From the NCBI GenBank assembly GCA_036971715.1, contig JAVHJL010000012.1:1488001-1552000 (forward strand): DNA of 64,000 bases, read 5' to 3'. Source of the DNA: Arthrobotrys musiformis. Its lineage: Eukaryota > Ascomycota > Orbiliomycetes > Orbiliales > Orbiliaceae. The notes beneath the pieces are model-generated. The model worked only from the letters and a program-made list of their open reading frames with translations. It was not told the DNA's origin and ran no database searches. Position numbers and translations under genes: made by a program. Below are positions 40,817 through 50,952 of this stretch, piece after piece (position 1 is the stretch's first letter; each line of letters opens with the position of its first letter).

Positions 40817-41414
40817 TCTAAAAAGGGGCGCACTATTCCTGTCCCCCGTATTTCTCTAGTAGATCGGTCCCCCTCCCTGAATTTTTGATAACTTTTACCA
40901 AAAATAAAAACAACCTACCGTATCGATCTTGCATAATTTCCCGCATAGCCGGATGTCGTGGACAGTGACCACGAGAACAAAATTTAAACCGTGAGATTTT
41001 ATATCATCGGGAAAATTTTTTGTTGCCGTCCCAGACGAAGTCACGTGGTTTTCAATTTTGACGAAAAAGAAAAGAACCGGTTTATTCCGAATTTTCATGA
41101 AAATAATTCACAATATAGCTATAGTACCTAAAAAAGCGAGGATCGCGACACACTAGCCACCCCGCAAAAGGACGGCACCCCACAAACTCGATAGACAACG
41201 CATTGGGACTACAAAACGGGATGCACGATGTAATATCGATAACCCACCCCGAACCTGCACCCCCGGGATCTGACCCCTACGAGCGACCAAAATTGACCGG
41301 ACCTGATAAAGGAATTCGAATCCCAGAACGCGGACGAAGCATAAAGGAAAAGACGCCGCAAGGGCCGGCCGAGATCAAGAGATCGGCCACAGCCGGTATC
41401 ATAACCACCGTAAC
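40817..41414. other. Repeat fragments and transposon relic
   Basis: A half copy of the 18.45 kb inverted-repeat element is at 40828-40885. GC-normal sequence at about 41150-41410 has a plus frame (MHDVISITHPEPAPPGSDPY) with the style of a transposon polyprotein, ending where a family A copy begins. No intact gene. Confidence 0.4.
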
Positions 41415-41592
41415 CTCAACAATAACTCTATGAAAAATTACTATTATTGAATTATTTTTGAATATTTTAAATGATTTTGTTATTTTCTCACTGATTCTAA
41501 ATCTTGTTTGGTTTTGAATAAACATTAAATGATTATTTGGGGGTTTTTTTCAAGTTGGTGCAGGGGTAAGAAGGCCCGGCGTAAAGTCCAAC
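41415..41592 (+). repeat. Family A copy (5' truncated)
   Basis: AATAACTCTATGAAAAATTA, TGAATTATTTTTGAATATTT, TTGTTTGGTTTTGAATAAAC, GGTGCAGGGGTAAGAAGGCC and CGGCGTAAAG. The 'gggctcttggcggg' end is missing. Confidence 0.8.
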
Positions 41593-41710
41593 GCCATAAA
41601 ATAAAATAAAATAAAATAAAATAAAATAAAATAAAATAAAATAAAATAAAATAAAATAAAATAAAATAAAATAAAATAAAATAAAATAAAATAAAATAAA
41701 ATAAAATAAG
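41593..41710. repeat. (AAAAT)n array after a family A end
   Basis: About 110 bases of AAAAT units starting four to six bases after the family A 3' end. The poly-FILFY frames across it are not genes. Confidence 0.95.
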
Positions 41711-42185
41711 TTTGAAATCGAACAAAAAAAAGACGGTTCCACTGTATTGCCATAGTATGGAAAGTCCTCCCATCGCGCTCCATCCTGTCCTACCAATCCA
41801 GGGCCATCCTGACAAACACCGTTGTAGTATCATATGGCATCCAATCAAATTCGTCTGAAGGCTGCTATTACTTTCTGTTGTCTGTCTATTATAATCCTTA
41901 CGGGTAAGGAACGTCTGCTTTACGGTATACTTGACATCCCTAAGGGATGGTTATTTATGGTCTGAACGCTGTCTCGACAACATGAACTAGCCCGAATGAT
42001 GTCCATACTCTTTTCATTTTTGTGAAAACAAAACCTTAATCCTCTTTTCTTCACCACCACCACCAAAAAGAGAAAAACCAAAAAATTATCGTGGAAAGAC
42101 TCGGATTCCGAAAGAACTTGAATGATTACTTGTAAAACTTGAATTCTGGTTTTGTTTATGTTTTTTTTTTTTTTCCAAGTTTTTT
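41711..42185. other. Intergenic
   Basis: No supported gene. CTTCACCACCACCACCAAAA at about 42048 is shared with 15.49 kb. GTATGGAAAGTCCTCCCATC-type words near 41757 recall the CCATCC repeat. Confidence 0.4.
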
Positions 42186-42350
42186 TAGACCTTTACATAG
42201 ATTTTGGGCCCTTAGCGAGCTTTTCAGCCACCGCACAGACAGCCCATTTGGGACCATAATAACTCTATCAAAATTTACTTTTGTTCTTTATTTGAATAAA
42301 ATTAAATGAAATAATTTTTGGTGCAGGGGTTTTTTGGTGCAGGGGTAAAA
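42186..42350 (+). repeat. Family A copy (internally deleted)
   Basis: GATTTTGGGCCCTTAGCGAG, CCACCGCACAGACAGCCCAT, GACCATAATAACTCTATC, then directly TTTTGGTGCAGGGG (duplicated) and GTAAAATAGC. A second end GCAAGAGCCCAAAATCGGGC follows at about 42352. Confidence 0.7.
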
Positions 42351-42476
42351 TAGCAAGAGCCCAAAATCGGGCCCAATGCCTAATCGAGACCAATGTGCAC
42401 ACTATTATTAGTGTCGGGATGTCTATTATTTAATGGCCGATTTGTCCTCTTCTCTTCTCCGAGTAAACGGTATACA

Positions 42477-42983
42477 ATGCTGTGGAGAACCATCTTCCTT
42501 ATTTTTCTTTATGCTTTTGCCTCTGTCAACTGCGAGTGCATATTTGGCAGCGAAGGCACTTGCAGCGTTCACCAAAATAATCCTGCAATGGCGAGTGCTC
42601 CCGGCGGAGGAGTCGTCATCGAAATAAATATCATTTACCCACCCGCCATTACTACCACTATTGCAACTACTGCCATAGATACAATAGCAAAACCTGAGAG
42701 AACACTGGTGCTTCAAACACCGAAAACCTCCCAACCGTCGAAAAGCGAATCAGAAGTTGGATATCAGATCCCAACCACGTCTATTACAAAGTCAATAACT
42801 CCAGTCCACCCTTTAAGTTTCAGCTCCAGGCATACTACTGTATACACATCGACTCTATACACAGAACTTACTGGCGGCGGTAATGAATGCCAGATTGGAA
42901 GCCCAAAGTTCCGTTTTTACGTTATCTCCCTTAACTGGACGTGTCCTGATACGTATTCCAGTCAAGCTGTCGTTAGTATTTAG
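42477..42983 (+). CDS. Secreted Ser/Thr-rich hypothetical protein, 168 aa
   Basis: Start at the ATG at 42477, giving the signal peptide MLWRTIFLIFLYAFASVNC; an upstream ATG at 42393 would hide it. The mature part begins ECIFGSEGTCSVHQN and continues with Thr/Ser/Pro-rich sequence suited to O-glycosylation, ending GNECQIGSPKFRFYVISLNW and TCPDTYSSQ. Five Cys may form disulfides. The C-terminal Cys-containing end looks cut short. It is in the style of the other secreted proteins in the window. Family A pieces lie on both sides. Confidence 0.5.
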   Translation: MLWRTIFLIFLYAFASVNCECIFGSEGTCSVHQNNPAMASAPGGGVVIEINIIYPPAITTTIATTAIDTIAKPERTLVLQTPKTSQPSKSESEVGYQIPTTSITKSITPVHPLSFSSRHTTVYTSTLYTELTGGGNECQIGSPKFRFYVISLNWTCPDTYSSQAVVSI

Positions 42984-43953
42984 TACTCTTTGTGCGGTAG
43001 AATAAATTGGTATTACTAAATTGTTTCCTGATCTTCAAATAAGGCTTATAACGATTAGAACAATTACAACCACTGGCATTACTATCACTGGTGGCCTACC
43101 TCTTTGCGCCTATCGGGCTGTGAGTTGCACGGCTACAAGCCTGTAAATGAATACTTATGAATCAAGTGAAAATTACTGTAGTAGGATTCTGGGCTCTTGG
43201 CGGGCTTTTCGGAAATTTTAAGTTTAATTACTATTTTTGAATTATTTTTGAATATTTTAAATATTTTTTTTCTATAATATTAAATGAAATAATTGTTTGT
43301 TGGGGTTTTCCCGGGCCGGTGCAAAGGTAAAAAAGTCTAATGATGGGAAGTATGTATGTATTATGTACATGTACAACATACAATCCGGAATGTCTACTAT
43401 GTTTGTCGCGCCGAGCCATATATTGCCTAATAGGGGCTAGTCATATGGCGTGGGCGTGACAAATAGCTACGAAATCCGAGTCATTTTATATTTTGTTTCA
43501 GAAAGAGAGTAAGATGTTGATCAACAAACACAGTTCTGAAACGTAAAAAGGTCATATTTACTGATCGATTATAGAACCGCAGCTCTAGATACTCAGCTTG
43601 CCACCCTGAAAAAAGACACAAAAGTCATTGGCAAAAGGCGTCGCGGGCGCCCCCAGGGCCAGGAAAAGGGAGGAGCAATAAGCGTGCGAATTTGGAGTTG
43701 GATGATATTTTCTTGCCAGAAAAACGAGGGAACAATTGTTCTAATTGTTATGGTGGTAGAAGTTCAAGTTGTTGTAGTAGTTGTAGTTACATATTATAGA
43801 AGTTGTTGGTAAAAAAAAAAGTGTAAACAAATATCTCACAAGGAAAGGTCGAGATATTTATGTATGAGGTCTCGTCAAAAGCTTGTAATTAGATGTAATG
43901 ATGGTTCAAGCTTTCAGTACCATTCTCACTGGCGGTTCGACACGCTGAGCTAT
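42984..43953. other. Intergenic with family A copy and transposon relic
   Basis: Family A, plus orientation, at about 43187-43335 (TCTGGGCTCTTGGCGGGCTT ... TTTGTTGGGGTTTTCC). At about 43575-43700 a short frame reads TLKKDTKVIGKRRRGRPQGQ, probably the basic end of a transposon protein. A GTTGTAGTAGTTGTAGTTAC tract is at about 43770. Confidence 0.45.
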
Positions 43954-44582
43954 TTAAGATAAATTACAAGACATCTTGTAGCCTTCACAAGAGCTCAAGA
44001 TGTGGTTTACCTGGGCATGAAACAAGTGCAAATGGGACTCGTTAGCTCGAGTTCCAATATTCAGCTGTCCTTTTCCACATTTTGGACACCAAACCTCGGA
44101 TCCAACCGGCAGCAAAATGGCGATATCCTCATGAGAAAATTCTTTTAAACAATTCCCATTGTCGCACTGAAACATTGCATCTATAGCAAAGTTTGGGGGA
44201 GTAGAAAGAATAGCGTGGATCCGGAGGAGACGAAATAGTATCGAATCAATGGCAGTATCGTGTGAAACAATATAATTAATACTAGCTGTAAGTTTAATGA
44301 AGTAATTCCTTTCTAGCTTATATAAAGCTCGCGAAGCGGCTTTCGAGACATCGTGGTCACACTCCTCTAGACCAATCACCTTCAGTATTTGATCGCGTGT
44401 TAACCCCAGACATCCTTCTTGGGAAATAGCCTTAAAAATCGCGACAATAAGCACATAATCTTCGTCCCTATCAAAAAATGCTTCAATCGTCTGCCTAGTC
44501 CGTTCGAATTAGCAAATTGTATGCTTCGTAGCTCGCGCCTATAAACCTACATGATGGCTTTGATCGCGAATCTGTATTTCAT
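43954..44582 (-). CDS. Compact TFIIE-alpha-like (TFE-like) protein, 190 aa
   Basis: Model: exon 44582-44551, 56-nt intron 44550-44495 (GTAGGT donor, GCTAAT branch, GACTAG acceptor), exon 44494-43954. The N-terminal half looks like the TFIIE-alpha/TFE winged helix: a leading helix (QTIEAFFDRDEDYVLIVAIF), LTRDQILKVIGL, then a recognition-helix-like RALYKLERNYFI, and INYIVSHDTAIDSILFRLLR, matching the Y-Y-I-D-Y...V...+Y+L segment. A zinc ribbon follows with Cys121, Cys126, Cys147 and Cys150 (CDNGNC ... CPKC); the first knuckle is C-x4-C rather than the usual C-x2-C. The protein ends about 40 residues later, so the long acidic C-terminal region of normal fungal TFIIE-alpha is absent, as in archaeal TFE. 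TFIIE-alpha opens promoters with TFIIH and RNA polymerase II. This is probably a diverged paralog rather than the essential copy. Confidence 0.65.
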
Positions 44583-44703
44583 TATAGATCGCGGAAGCTA
44601 TGGTTTGAATAAGGTCCAAGTACGAAAGGTTGACTATATACCGAGGCCGGAACTCCCGCTGTGTATTGCATTTCCGCGCGTTTATTGGGGGCGGCTGGGG
44701 GCC

Positions 44704-44857
44704 TTCCCTTCGGTGCAGCCACGTAGACCTTTACGCCGGGCTTTTTTACTATCCCTGCACCAAAAAAAAAACCCCCAACAAACAATAAAAAGAACAAAAC
44801 TATTTAAAATATTTAAAAATAATTCAAAAACATCAGTTTTTTCATAAAGTTATGTAA
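44704..44857 (-). repeat. Family A copy (partial)
   Basis: Minus orientation: GTAGACCTTTACGCCGGGCT, CCCTGCACCAAAAAAAAAAC, AACAAAACTATTTAAAATAT, AATTCAAAAACATCAGTTTT and TTCATAAAGTTAT. It lies 120 bases upstream of the TFIIE-alpha-like start. Confidence 0.75.
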
Positions 44858-44864
44858 CGAAACA

Positions 44865-45180
44865 AGCCCAGCAAAAAGAACTCCAAGCAGAAATCCAGGC
44901 GGCCGGAGGAGCCCTCAGAATGACCATAGGAAATATCCAGGCAATACTATGGTTTGAAGAAAAACCACACGACGCAACGGGATCCGCATTCCCAGAATAA
45001 GGAAGCACCTAAATTCAGACTTCAGAACTCACAGAACAATATTATTATTGTAATCTTTATTTTGGGTCTGCGGTTTGTGTTGTGTCGTGTGGTTTTTCTT
45101 TCAACTACAGTATCGCTTGGATGTTTCCTATGGTCATTCTGAGGGCTCCTCCGGCCGCCTGGATTTCTGTTTGGAGTTTA
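44865..45180. mobile_element. Inverted pair of Gag-like fragments
   Basis: The left arm (about 44865-44980) reads, on the plus strand, AQQKELQAEIQAAGGALRMT and ends KPHDATGS. The right arm (about 45066-45180) is nearly its reverse complement. The single copy at 25881-26018 matches both. The spacer of about 85 bases has a (TTA)-like stretch. Two copies head to head suggests either a foldback insertion or adjacent insertions of one retroelement end. Confidence 0.65.
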
Positions 45181-45991
45181 TTATGCCGCGATTGCTTTGT
45201 TACAAAAATAATAAAAATATTCAAGTTTTTTAAAATATATTAATTCTAGAAAATTTTATTTTTTAGAAATTCTATTTTTAGAAATTTTAAAAATAACAAA
45301 TAAAAAATAAAAATAAGAATAAAAATAAGAATAAAAATTATTAATTATTATTAATTATTAAGTATTAATTATTAATTATTCTTATCGATGAGCCAAAACC
45401 CGAAACCGATCCGATCCAAACCACTGCAGACTCTTTTTATTTTTGGAAACCGAACCAACCCAAACCGTTCTTGGCGGGTTGTATTGGTTTGGTTTAAGGT
45501 TTAAACCGCCCCATGTCAATCTCTAAGACCAATTACTATATTTTTTTTTAAATTTTTTATCATTAATTAATTAATTTTTATTTTTTATTTTTGCGTTTTC
45601 ATTTTTTTTTTTTTTTCTACTAAGTTCACCAAAAAGCCCAAACTGAGCCCAACCCGAACTGAGCCCAGATTCGGGCTCGATTTGGGCTCAACCTAAAAAA
45701 AAGCTCATAGCCCAATCAACCCAAAAAAAGCCCGGCCTATATAGAGGCCTACTTAAACTTTTTTTGTCCTTCTCATAAATAAGGTAGTAAGTGAACCCCA
45801 GACTAATACAGCCTGCTTGCACATGCAGGTGAGCGTCTTCCAGACTATCATGGTGATACAGCCTGCCTAATTCCCTGCTCATTTTGGGTTCGCCTAACTT
45901 GAAGAACTACTTTTTATTTGCAGCAACTTGAAGGTCCGCTTCACCGATCAATCCACTAGAAAATTAACGAAAGAAACCCCACTAGCTACTT
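45181..45991. repeat. AT-rich spacer and two dispersed repeats
   Basis: At 45395-45530 is the inverse copy of the 7.4 kb repeat (CCGATCCGATCCAAACC ... GCCCCATGTCAATCTCTAAG). At about 45640-45760 CCAAACTGAGCCCAACCCGA, TCGGGCTCGATTTGGGCTCA and AGAGGCCTACTT recur at 49545-49640. The rest is AT-rich. Confidence 0.6.
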
Positions 45992-47164
45992 ATGAACCTT
46001 CTAAGTCTCGATTTCGAGGTCAAGTGCCTCATTCTTGGATGTCTTCCCACTATTGATGATATATTTTCAGCTATCTCTAGCTGTAGCGACCTTTTCCATA
46101 TCAGACAGTCGCCATACTGGACCAAAATCCTCTATCAAACTGTTTGGAATGATACCAATAGAAGCAGGGCGAGGTTAGCCCTTTTCATGGTTCAAGGTTT
46201 TCGCGATAGTTCGCAGAACCCAGCCGAGCGCTCAAAGTTACTTTTCGCCAACTTTAAAGTTGTTCGACAATACACAATCCAGTTCTTTCGTAGCTTTGAC
46301 CTTACAAAACTCCCGATAGCCGCCCCTGAGAGATCACCAGGAAATACCACCGTACTCAAACCGAGACGAAAGGAGATTGAGGAACTTGACGAGGCCTTTT
46401 ATACGCTATGGCTATTCAGCGAGCTTGATTCTGACCCTTTAGCCATAGACAGGTTGGAAAAACGGGGACTTAGTATCTTTTTGGCCGATGGATCGATATC
46501 TTTGAACGTTGATCTCGGCGTGCTATTTTTGACATACAAGTTTTTACTACAGCGTATAGCGCCGTCCGTTAGGACTGTTTTAAAGAGATTAGGGCCACTT
46601 GGAAGGTTCGCTATCCTGAGAGATCGAGGAGATATTTGCAATTGTGAGTGCCGCTGCCGTGATACTTTCTTCTCTTTTGGAAACTGATTATGATTCATAG
46701 ATGCGCGAACGACGGTTCCTAATAACCTTATCCAGCGTTTAGGTTTTCAACGCTTGCAAGATTTCTTTCGTGCAAATAGTCAGCTACAAATAGAACAAAT
46801 TTCAGTCTCATTCTTTCTCTCGCATCAAAGCAACCGGGTTTCCCTAGGCAAGATAATTGAGGATTACTGGATACACTCCACCTCTGGAGAGCGCGCTAGA
46901 ATGAAAAATCTCTCGATGGTCCGTGACGGCTGTTATAATCCTCATGTTCCCCCTTGGGGTCAAAAGAGTAACTTTTGGGTCGAGGGAAGTTTCTGGGAGC
47001 AGGAAAGACTTCAAAATTGGGGACTATTACCTTTGTCAAGAGTCGCTTCTGATTCACGAGTAGTTCCTACGACCGGAATAGAAGAAGCTATTTATGGACC
47101 CCGTTGCAAAAGATGTATATTTGGGGAATGTTCGTTCTTGTGCGTGCTTCCTTTATCCCGTTAA
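45992..47164 (+). CDS. F-box-like protein, 371 aa
   Basis: Model: exon 45992-46643, 57-nt intron 46644-46700 (perfect GTGAGT donor, AACTGAT branch, TTCATAG acceptor), exon 46701-47164. The N-terminus MNLLSLDFEVKCLILGCLPT and DDIFSAISSCSDLFHI fits a fungal F-box (L-x-x-E-V-x-x-x-I-L...L...L..LI.+.C..L). The middle is helical, with the clear segment RKEIEELDEAFYTLWLFSEL common in fungal F-box-like proteins. Exon 2 adds RTTVPNNLIQRLGFQRLQDF and a C-terminal PRCKRCIFGECSFLC cluster. Such proteins usually act as SCF ubiquitin-ligase adaptors. The substrate is unknown. The intron joins two otherwise separate frames in phase. Confidence 0.65.
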
Positions 47165-47325
47165 GCTACACATTAGACCGTTATCACACACTTCAGAAAT
47201 AGCATAGACTCACTTATCTGTGGTGGTGGTGGTGGTGGTTCTGGGTTCTGGTTTCCGAGACGATGCTCTTTAATATATATTTGAAAACAAATACTATTGC
47301 CGTCAAACACGGGGATGGACACGCC

Positions 47326-47595
47326 CTACCTCTTCCGTTTGTACTTTTGCCAAAGGGAGATGTCGACAAAGTGGCCTGTTGATATATTTTTTGTTAGATT
47401 AGACCGGGAGACCCGATCCTTGCAAAAAAGGCTGTGACTGCGCCAGTCGAGGTCGCAGCTTGAACTCTCGGGGGGTGGAGATCGGGTTCGAGAACGAGAA
47501 CGAGATTGAGGTTCACTTCGACGGCCACTGTTATCGCGATTGGATTCGCGGCCACGGTAACCACGTCTTCTTGGTCCACGTCTCTTATTTGCCAT
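47326..47595 (-). CDS. Small basic Arg/Ser-rich protein, 89 aa
   Basis: Starts MANKRRGPRRRGYRGRESNR; residues 25-45 are an RS-type stretch (SEPQSRSRSRTRSPPPESSS). The C-terminal half is ordinary (CDLDWRSHSLFCKDRVSRSN). The composition recalls RNA-binding tails and also the C-terminus of the Gag frame at 61.7 kb, so it may be a Gag fragment. No other domain. Upstream DNA is GC-normal and not repeat-like. Confidence 0.4.
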   Translation of the reverse strand: MANKRRGPRRRGYRGRESNRDNSGRRSEPQSRSRSRTRSPPPESSSCDLDWRSHSLFCKDRVSRSNLTKNISTGHFVDISLWQKYKRKR

Positions 47596-48640
47596 GTGAA
47601 CACGTAAACAAGAACGCGTAGAAAGACACTAACTTTAGAAAGCCACGAAATATTCACGAGACGCGAGCCACCCAAACGTGGTTCGAACGACGAGCTGTGA
47701 CCTAGGACGTGGTTCGAACAGCTGGCGAGCCAAGACTTTGCAGGGTAGAGCCACTCGTGATAAACTTAAACTTAACTTCTACGCGGTAAAGGGCGGTGAA
47801 TGGAGTATCTGAGCTTTGCAGGACGGCGATTGGATGGAGGTTGGTGGGTGGAAGAGGGATTGTGGATCGGGGATTAGGTGCGAGGACGGTTTGATTTTTT
47901 GTGGTTGTCGGCAGACGTGAAACAGACGTCTACGTAGACGCAACACACCGCTGAAAATTCACTGTCGCGTTATCACGTGACGGCGAATACCAATCGCGAC
48001 TATTCTCAATCAGCAAATCGCGACTTACCAACTATCGTAACCACCGTCCACCGCCGACGGCTTCGAAGGACAGAAAGGCGTCGACTTTCGTAGTGCGCTA
48101 TCACCGTTGTGTTGAACGAAACTGACGCGAATTCAGCTGACCCAAAAGCCCACCGGAAAAAATCCTCGCAGGAAGAAAGTTAAATCCCTCCATCCCTTGG
48201 CCTGCACAGGTACCCCCCTGCAACTTACTAAAGCAAAAAGAGTAAAAAAACACGTATTTGAACAAACATCTTATAAAGTGTTACCGTTCTACCCTCTACC
48301 TGCCTCAGGTGCCTGTTTGTCTCCTGTTCGTCTCCATGCTTAGTCATATGTTGTTATTATAAAAGGCCCGTAGATAGATAGATAGAACTCTTGGAATAAC
48401 GATCAATTCACCCACTCTAGAATAGCCTTATATCATAAAGTTTCTGTGTTGAACAATTTATATAAAATCTTATTTATTAACTTGGAATATTTCGAAATTA
48501 ATATTATAAATTTTATTTTGGAATTATAATAATTTTTTTTAATTTTTTGTATTTTTTGTGAAATTTATATTCAAAATTTCGTTGGTTTTTCTTGGCTGTC
48601 CTATTTTGTGAGAGACCTGTGCAGGGGTGGCAGCCGTTAT
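47596..48640. other. GC-normal then AT-rich intergenic region
   Basis: 47640-47740 contains two copies of ACGTGGTTCGAAC about 35 bases apart, resembling a tRNA B-box core, but no acceptor stem or A-box fits, so I do not call a tRNA. 47900-48180 is GC-normal with CACGTGACG and no long frame. From 48280 words such as GTTTGTCTCCTGTTCGTCTC and TAGATAGATAGATAGAACT resemble the LTR at 58.6 kb. Confidence 0.4.
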
Positions 48641-49798
48641 GACGGTCCAACGGATAGCTCCAAAAGTGTGAGAGTTAGAAATCCAGATTTAGACGATAGC
48701 ATGGGTGTGAATTAAAACGCCACAAAACGGTGTGAGAATAGTAAACGTATCCGTCACGCGAATCGCACCACCAACGCGAATCAAGAACCACAAATTTTGC
48801 GGACAAAAATCATTTAAAAAAATTATTCAGTTTTCAAGGTCGTTCAAAACTCGCAATTCTTTTTCTTTTACTGCATTCAAAACTTGAATACAATTCTACT
48901 CGGTCCATTTAGTTAATTAAATTTTTTTTTTTTCACTTCTTTGTTCACACGAAGTGTTGTGAACGTTCTGTTCGTTCGTTCGTTCCTCTTATTTAGGAAA
49001 TCTGTTACGTTTCTAACCCGATTAGGAAGTGGCGAGATAGCTGGCTCGACCGCACTTTTTTGCCGACGCCCCAAGCCGGCTTAACCACTTTTTTCACACC
49101 GTCCATATTCAATAAGAACACTTGTTTGACACAACAAACTTACTACTTTTTCAGACGATAAACTTCACAAACAACAAACAACTTGAACGTCGTCCGTCGA
49201 TCGTCAAACGAAAACCAAACTATTTTTGAACTCCCCTGCCCGAGCCGCACCCCCTCCCAGCAAAAAAAGCTGTGGGGGACCTCAATTTCCTTTACAAAAA
49301 AATGTGTTCAAGTTGTTTTCGAGAACGAGACTGCCGGGGAACATAACGTTTAAGAAAGATGTGGTTATGTGAAAGAGTGTTGATTTTGTTGCATTTACGA
49401 TGATGCCAGTTTCCGAGTCAGTCGAGTTCAAGTGCTGCGCGGCCTGCGGAGCAGCCGCTAGTTTATTTATTTATTCATTAATAGTTGTTGTTTCGAGAAA
49501 ACCACAATAAAAATATATATAAATTCTACTCAGTGCTAGGGCAATCTGGGCTCAAATCTGGGCTTTGGGCTCGATTTGGGCTCAACCCAATAAAAGCCCA
49601 GCCCATGTACATACAGAGTAGAGGCCTACTTTTTTACGGATATCCTAAACCAACGAACAAACAAAAACGCAATAAATAAACAAATAAACTTAAAAAAAAA
49701 CGAAAAATTAAGAAAAAAAAAAAATTAAGAAAAGAAATTCGAACTGGTCTCGTACCCAGAGGTCGAGCTATTCGCGCTAACGCAGGCTCATTCACGGC
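48641..49798. repeat. Family B pieces and other repeat DNA
   Basis: 48650-48742: AGAAATCCAGATTTAGACGA, TAGCATGGGTGTGAATTAAA and GGTGTGAGAATAG (family B end). 49090-49215: CACCGTCCATATTCAATAAG, CAGACGATAAACTT and GTCGATCGTCAAAC (family B interior). 49545-49640 shares the GGGCTCGATTTGGGCTCAAC repeat with 45.68 kb. TTCGTTCGTTCG lies at about 48972. No gene supported. Confidence 0.55.
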
Positions 49799-49930
49799 TA
49801 GACCTTTACGCCGGGCTTTTTTACCCCTTGCACCTAAAAAATTATTTCATTTAATATTTATTCAAAACCAAATAAAATTTAGAATCAACTTGAATTAGAA
49901 AAGAACAAAATTATTTCGTTAAAATATGAG
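49799..49930 (-). repeat. Family A copy (partial)
   Basis: Minus orientation: TAGACCTTTACGCCGGGCTT, TTTACCCCTTGCACC, TTCAAAACCAAATAAAATTT, GAAAAGAACAAAATTATT. The 'ggcggg' half is missing. Confidence 0.75.
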
Positions 49931-49974
49931 TAATAACTTTTTTATATTTGTTAATCGGGTTAGAAAGAATTGCC

Positions 49975-50260
49975 CGACTGAAAAGGAGGGTTACTATGTC
50001 CGACTGAAAAGGAGGGTTACTATGTCCGACTGACTTCGCAGACGTAGTAGTCGTAGACGTGTTTGTACATATGTTTGTAGACGTGTTTGTCGTGTTTGTC
50101 GTTTTTGCAGACGGATTTGCAGACGGATTTGCAGCCGTGTTTGTCGTATTTGTAGACGTTTATACGTGAGGTGTGGGACCCCCAGACTAGAAATCCAGAT
50201 TTGGACGATAGCATGGGTGTGAATTAAAACGCCACAAAACGGGGGTGTGAGTATAGCTCT
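49975..50260. repeat. Family B copy preceded by a duplicated 24-mer
   Basis: GACTGAAAAGGAGGGTTACT-type sequence occurs twice in tandem (49977-50035). Then GTAGACGTGTTTGTCGTGTT words, CCCCCAGACTAGAAATCCAG, GACGATAGCATGGGTGTGAA and ACGGGGGTGTGAGTATAG, the family B end. Confidence 0.65.
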
Positions 50261-50362
50261 TTTTTTGCCGACATGGCCCCCAAGTCCCGAATGCATTAGT
50301 AATCAGGCATCCCTTCTTAGTTGTTGCGTCCCACAAGGATTGATTTTAGGCTCTCCTCTTTA

Positions 50363-50952
50363 TTAGTATCTTTCGCCATTGATGCTGACAACATATTGTT
50401 GGTCTTCTCGAAGATCGATGAGATTTTGGGCTAGGTGGCTAGATGTACCAAGTTCTTGAACTCCAGTAATGATAACGGATATTCGATTCAAACTGAGAGC
50501 GATGCAGCATTGCGAACATCGTTCCGAATCCAATAACTCTCTGATACACTGAATGCAAATAGAGCCAGGAAAATCTGTTAACTCCCAAATATCTGTAGAG
50601 CACATCTTACATGAAAAATGAAAGTATATATCGCCGCTGGTCCCACAGGCCTAAAACATTAATTAGAGAGAATTTCATGTGTATAGTCCCAAGAACCTCA
50701 AGATACTAATACCTCACAAGTACCATACCCGCATTTAGAGCACCCACTTCTTCTTTGCTCATATGCGGGCGCACAAATCCGCGCCGGGCAGCATGCTGAC
50801 AAAGACAGTAAACTTTGATATCGACTCAGATGCTGGTAGCTGTCTCTGTGAAGGGATACGAGCAAATCTCGCAAAGAGCCCCGGTCGCAATATTCTGCTA
50901 AACTTCGAATTGTCGGATAACAGTATTCGATATTGCTTATTGTTGTCACCAT
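50363..50952 (-). CDS. Cys-rich (zinc-binding) hypothetical protein, 175 aa
   Basis: Model: exon 50952-50713, 62-nt intron 50712-50651 (GTATTA donor, CTAATTA branch, TTTTAG acceptor), exon 50650-50363, phase 0. The intron joins GCSKCGYGTCE to ACGTSGDIYFHFSCKMCSTD. Together with CIQCIRELLDSERCSQCC this gives paired Cys (C-x2-C, C-x2-C, C-x2-C, C-x2-C, C-x2-CC), suggesting at least two zinc sites, RING- or ribbon-like. The N-terminus is helical (IRSLAEYCDRGSLRDLLVSL). I do not recognise the family. Cys pairing across the splice junction supports the model. Confidence 0.6.

Noticed and set aside
40569..40888. Poly-NNY and poly-NCY proteins
   Set aside because: Translated nine-base microsatellite.
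47640..47740. Possible tRNA because of two GGTTCGAAC B-box-like words
   Set aside because: No acceptor stem, anticodon arm or A-box could be paired around either word.
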